Below, one piece after another: positions 61,909-64,000 of a DNA stretch of 64,000 bases. Under the pieces are notes generated by a model. The model searched no databases, was not told the DNA's origin, and saw nothing but the letters and a program-made list of their open reading frames with translations. Location of the stretch: positions 1 to 64,000 of the forward strand of contig CAJTUZ010000012.1 of NCBI GenBank assembly GCA_910579735.1, in the 5' to 3' direction. The position numbers and the translations under genes are program-made. Position 1 is the stretch's first letter. Each line of letters begins with the position of its first letter. The stretch is from an uncultured Lachnospiraceae bacterium. GTDB taxonomy: Bacteria; Bacillota; Clostridia; Lachnospirales; Lachnospiraceae.

Positions 61909-62946
61909 ATGGCTGAAATTACCATAAAAGATATTGCCAGAAAGTGCGGCGTAGGCGTCAGCACGGTTTCCCGTGCGATCAATGACCATCCCGATATCAA
62001 TCCGGCGACCAGGCAGATGATCATGGAGATGATCGAGCAGACCGGATTTATTCCGAACAACAGCGCCAGAAACCTGAAAAGAACGGATGCCAAATGTATC
62101 GCATTGCTTGTGAAAGGAATCAACAACCCGTTTTTCGGCAGTATGATCCGAATTATCGAAGAAGAGGCGCAGAAGAAAAAATACGCGCTGGTGCTGCGCC
62201 ACGTAGAGGCTTATGAAGATGAAGTGGATGTGGCGTTGGAACTGGTGAAGGAAAAAAGGCTGCGCGGCATTATTTTCCTGGGAGGCGCTTTTTATCATGC
62301 ACAGGAAAAGCTGGAAAAACTGACGGTACCCTTTATCTTCAGCACGATCGGCGTAGAAAAGGCGGAAGGAACCAATACAGCAAACTATTCTAATATTGCG
62401 GTGGACGACCGGGTGGAAAGTAAGAAAATGACGGACTATCTTCTGGATTTGGGGCACCGCCGCATTGCTATCATTACGGAAGGATCGGAAGAACCGAGCG
62501 TAGGACAGCTTCGCCTGGCAGGATATGAAGATGCGTTTGTGCAGCGGGGACTTGACGTCAATCCGGATCTGATCTATTATGTGAAAGAAGAAATAGAGCA
62601 TTACTCCATGGAAAACGGATATCTGACGACCAAAAGGATACTGGCGGAAAACGAAAACGTAACGGCTGTCTATGCAACGGCGGATCTGCTTGCCGTGGGC
62701 GCCTGCAGGGCCATTTTGGAGGCCGGCAGAAGAATCCCGCAGGACATTTCCGTGGCGGGGTACGACGGCATTTCACTCGGGGAATACTATAATCCGAAAC
62801 TTACGACGATCAGACAGCCGGCAAAAGAGATGGCCGGAGAAACGATCCGTTTGATGTTTGATGTGATTGCCGGCAAAGAGAGACATAGACAGATCGTTTT
62901 CGAAGCCGAGCTTGTGGAAAGAGAGTCTGCAGGCCCGGTTTCCTGA
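61909..62946 (+). CDS. LacI-family regulator of malQ (maltose type)
   Basis: The 345-residue protein has the LacI helix-turn-helix (TIKDIARKCGVGVSTVSRAIN, residues 5-25), hinge (FIPNNSARNLK) and a sugar-binding domain with ALLVKGINNPFFGSM. The C-terminal part has GYDGISLGEYYNPKLTTIRQP. It directly follows malQ and the palindromes at 60308-60332 are its likely sites. The effector is probably a maltodextrin, by context. Confidence 0.93.
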   Translation: MAEITIKDIARKCGVGVSTVSRAINDHPDINPATRQMIMEMIEQTGFIPNNSARNLKRTDAKCIALLVKGINNPFFGSMIRIIEEEAQKKKYALVLRHVEAYEDEVDVALELVKEKRLRGIIFLGGAFYHAQEKLEKLTVPFIFSTIGVEKAEGTNTANYSNIAVDDRVESKKMTDYLLDLGHRRIAIITEGSEEPSVGQLRLAGYEDAFVQRGLDVNPDLIYYVKEEIEHYSMENGYLTTKRILAENENVTAVYATADLLAVGACRAILEAGRRIPQDISVAGYDGISLGEYYNPKLTTIRQPAKEMAGETIRLMFDVIAGKERHRQIVFEAELVERESAGPVS

Positions 62947-63006
62947 GCAGCCATAGCTGCATGGCGGCGTCTGTTGACTGCGTGGAGAGCAGGGAGGTCA
63001 GTCGAA

Positions 63007-63804
63007 ATGAAAAATAACATGATCGATCATGGGCGTGCGTTCGACTGGGGATGTACATCCTCAGACTATGCCAGATACAGGGATATTTATCCGGAGGCAT
63101 TTTATCAGAAGCTGCTTACGAAAAATATCGGGACAAAAGGACAGAAAATACTGGATATCGGAACCGGTACGGGGGTAATTCCACGGAATATGTACCGATA
63201 CGGCGCTGCGTTTACCGGTGTCGATATAGCAGAGAACCAGATAGAGCAGGCTCGGAATCTGGCGGCCGCGCAGAATATGGAAATAACGTTTCTATGTGCT
63301 CCCGCAGAAAATGCGCAGTTTCCCGGGCAGACGTTCGATGTGGTGACTGCATGCCAGTGTTTTCCCTATTTTCGGCATGAAGAACTGGCAAAGCATCTGC
63401 ATACAATACTGAAATCCGATGGACGTTTTGCCATCATGTATATGGCGTGGCTGCCTTTGGAAGACAGGATTGCCGCTAAAAGCGAAGAATTAATACTACA
63501 GTATAACCCTGACTGGACGGGATGCAATGAAGTAAGGCGCCGCATCGGGATACCGGACGCTTATGACGCCTATTTTACATTGGAAGAGGAAGAACTATTC
63601 GATATTGCCGTGCCGTTTACCAGGGACAGCTGGAACGGCAGGATCAAGGCCTGCCGCGGGATCGGCGCATCGTTGTCCGAGGCGGAAATTGAGGCGTTTG
63701 AGAAGGAACACAGAAGCCTTCTGCAGGAGATTGCACCGGAAGAATTTGAAATTCTGCACTATGCTGCGATCATCGTTATGAGAAAGAAACCCGGCTTAGA
63801 TTAG
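63007..63804 (+). CDS. Class I SAM-dependent methyltransferase
   Basis: The 265-residue protein has the SAM motif I in ILDIGTGTGVIPRNM, motif II in FTGVDIAENQIEQA and a motif III-like region in FDVVTACQCFPYF. The start ATG 63007 follows GGGAGG; an in-frame upstream codon lacks a site. The target of methylation is unknown. Its 3' end overlaps the 3' end of the CYTH gene on the other strand by 29 nt. Confidence 0.9.
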   Translation: MKNNMIDHGRAFDWGCTSSDYARYRDIYPEAFYQKLLTKNIGTKGQKILDIGTGTGVIPRNMYRYGAAFTGVDIAENQIEQARNLAAAQNMEITFLCAPAENAQFPGQTFDVVTACQCFPYFRHEELAKHLHTILKSDGRFAIMYMAWLPLEDRIAAKSEELILQYNPDWTGCNEVRRRIGIPDAYDAYFTLEEEELFDIAVPFTRDSWNGRIKACRGIGASLSEAEIEAFEKEHRSLLQEIAPEEFEILHYAAIIVMRKKPGLD

Positions 63805-64000
63805 AATTATGATAGGCCGGATCATTCGTAACGTCGTCCGAGAACCAGTCCACGGGGAGAAAGGCATTAGCGGTTTCTTCGTCCGGGAATTCCACTTCCG
63901 CAATGACAAGATCCGAGAACGGAGCATCAAAAATATCCAGTTCTATTGTTAGACTGACAGAGTCAACCATAGACTGATTATTTGACAGAAACGTCGGATT
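63776..64000 (-). CDS. CYTH-domain protein, C-terminal part (runs off the window)
   Basis: The minus strand reads open from the window edge to a stop at 63776, about 74 codons. The sequence LTIELDIFDAPFSDLVIAEV, followed by EFPDEETANAFLPVDWFSDD and VTNDPAYHNSNLSR, is the typical end of CYTH-domain proteins (inorganic triphosphatase or adenylate-cyclase-like). The N-terminus with ExExK is outside the window, so activity cannot be assessed. The frame continues past ATG 63970 to the edge, showing it is a fragment and not a 64-residue protein. Confidence 0.8.
   Translation of the reverse strand, partial: NPTFLSNNQSMVDSVSLTIELDIFDAPFSDLVIAEVEFPDEETANAFLPVDWFSDDVTNDPAYHNSNLSRVSFS

Noticed and set aside
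63776..63970. Separate 64-residue protein at the right edge
   Set aside because: The frame stays open to the window end and matches only the C-terminal part of a CYTH-domain protein.

Overview
The window looks like chromosome of an anaerobic Gram-positive gut-type clostridium, most likely family Lachnospiraceae. This is an inference from gene content: a PPi-type phosphofructokinase, AddAB instead of RecBCD, LytTR/DUF3021 regulation, a DUF6062 protein, MetNIQ, several LacI-type sugar regulators, strong AGGAGG-like ribosome sites and U-tract terminators. No tRNA, rRNA, prophage, insertion sequence, transposase or CRISPR array was seen. Both ends cut genes: a histidine kinase on the left and a CYTH-domain protein on the right, both on the minus strand.

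Layout. 1-13 kb: a two-component system, a large propeller-like/solute-binding lipoprotein, a LytTR-DUF3021 pair with an ABC exporter, a GNAT enzyme, a cytoplasmic BMP-domain protein with a metallophosphoesterase, a MATE pump and a lipoprotein. 13-30 kb: a Ca2+/cation antiporter behind a probable yybP-ykoY (Mn2+) riboswitch, PPi-phosphofructokinase, a GH94-like phosphorylase, a three-gene signalling cluster (REC-HD-GYP-like, hybrid kinase with HPt, hybrid kinase fused to a DegV domain), a LacI regulator with tandem operators, glycogen phosphorylase and cysteine synthase. 30-42 kb: metNIQ behind a Met/Cys-rich leader peptide and terminator, then addBA and a DHH phosphoesterase. 42-54 kb: a chemoreceptor, a second MATE pump, an HscC-type Hsp70 with a membrane J-protein, a YcxB-like protein, GlnRS, a DUF2225 protein and a TetR regulator. 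54-64 kb: small acidic protein, DUF6062 protein, HAD phosphatase, a second GH94-like protein, malQ with a LacI regulator, and a methyltransferase.

How the genes work together. A carbohydrate theme recurs: glycogen phosphorylase, 4-alpha-glucanotransferase, two GH94-like proteins, PPi-PFK and two LacI regulators. They fit phosphorolytic use of glucans that feeds a PPi-saving glycolysis. A sulfur theme is cysK next to metNIQ with a leader that looks able to sense Met or Cys supply.

The most unusual signal is a family of intergenic elements: five complete copies and one half copy, at 769-957, 5491-5533, 29881-30075, 40932-41108, 54902-55032 and 56800-56985. Each complete copy has 27-36 bp outer arms that are complementary within the copy but unrelated between copies, around a shared core with a GNRA hairpin and helices that change by compensatory pairs. 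This looks like a conserved structured RNA or an unusual hairpin-borne repeat. I cannot assign it to a known family from the sequence alone.
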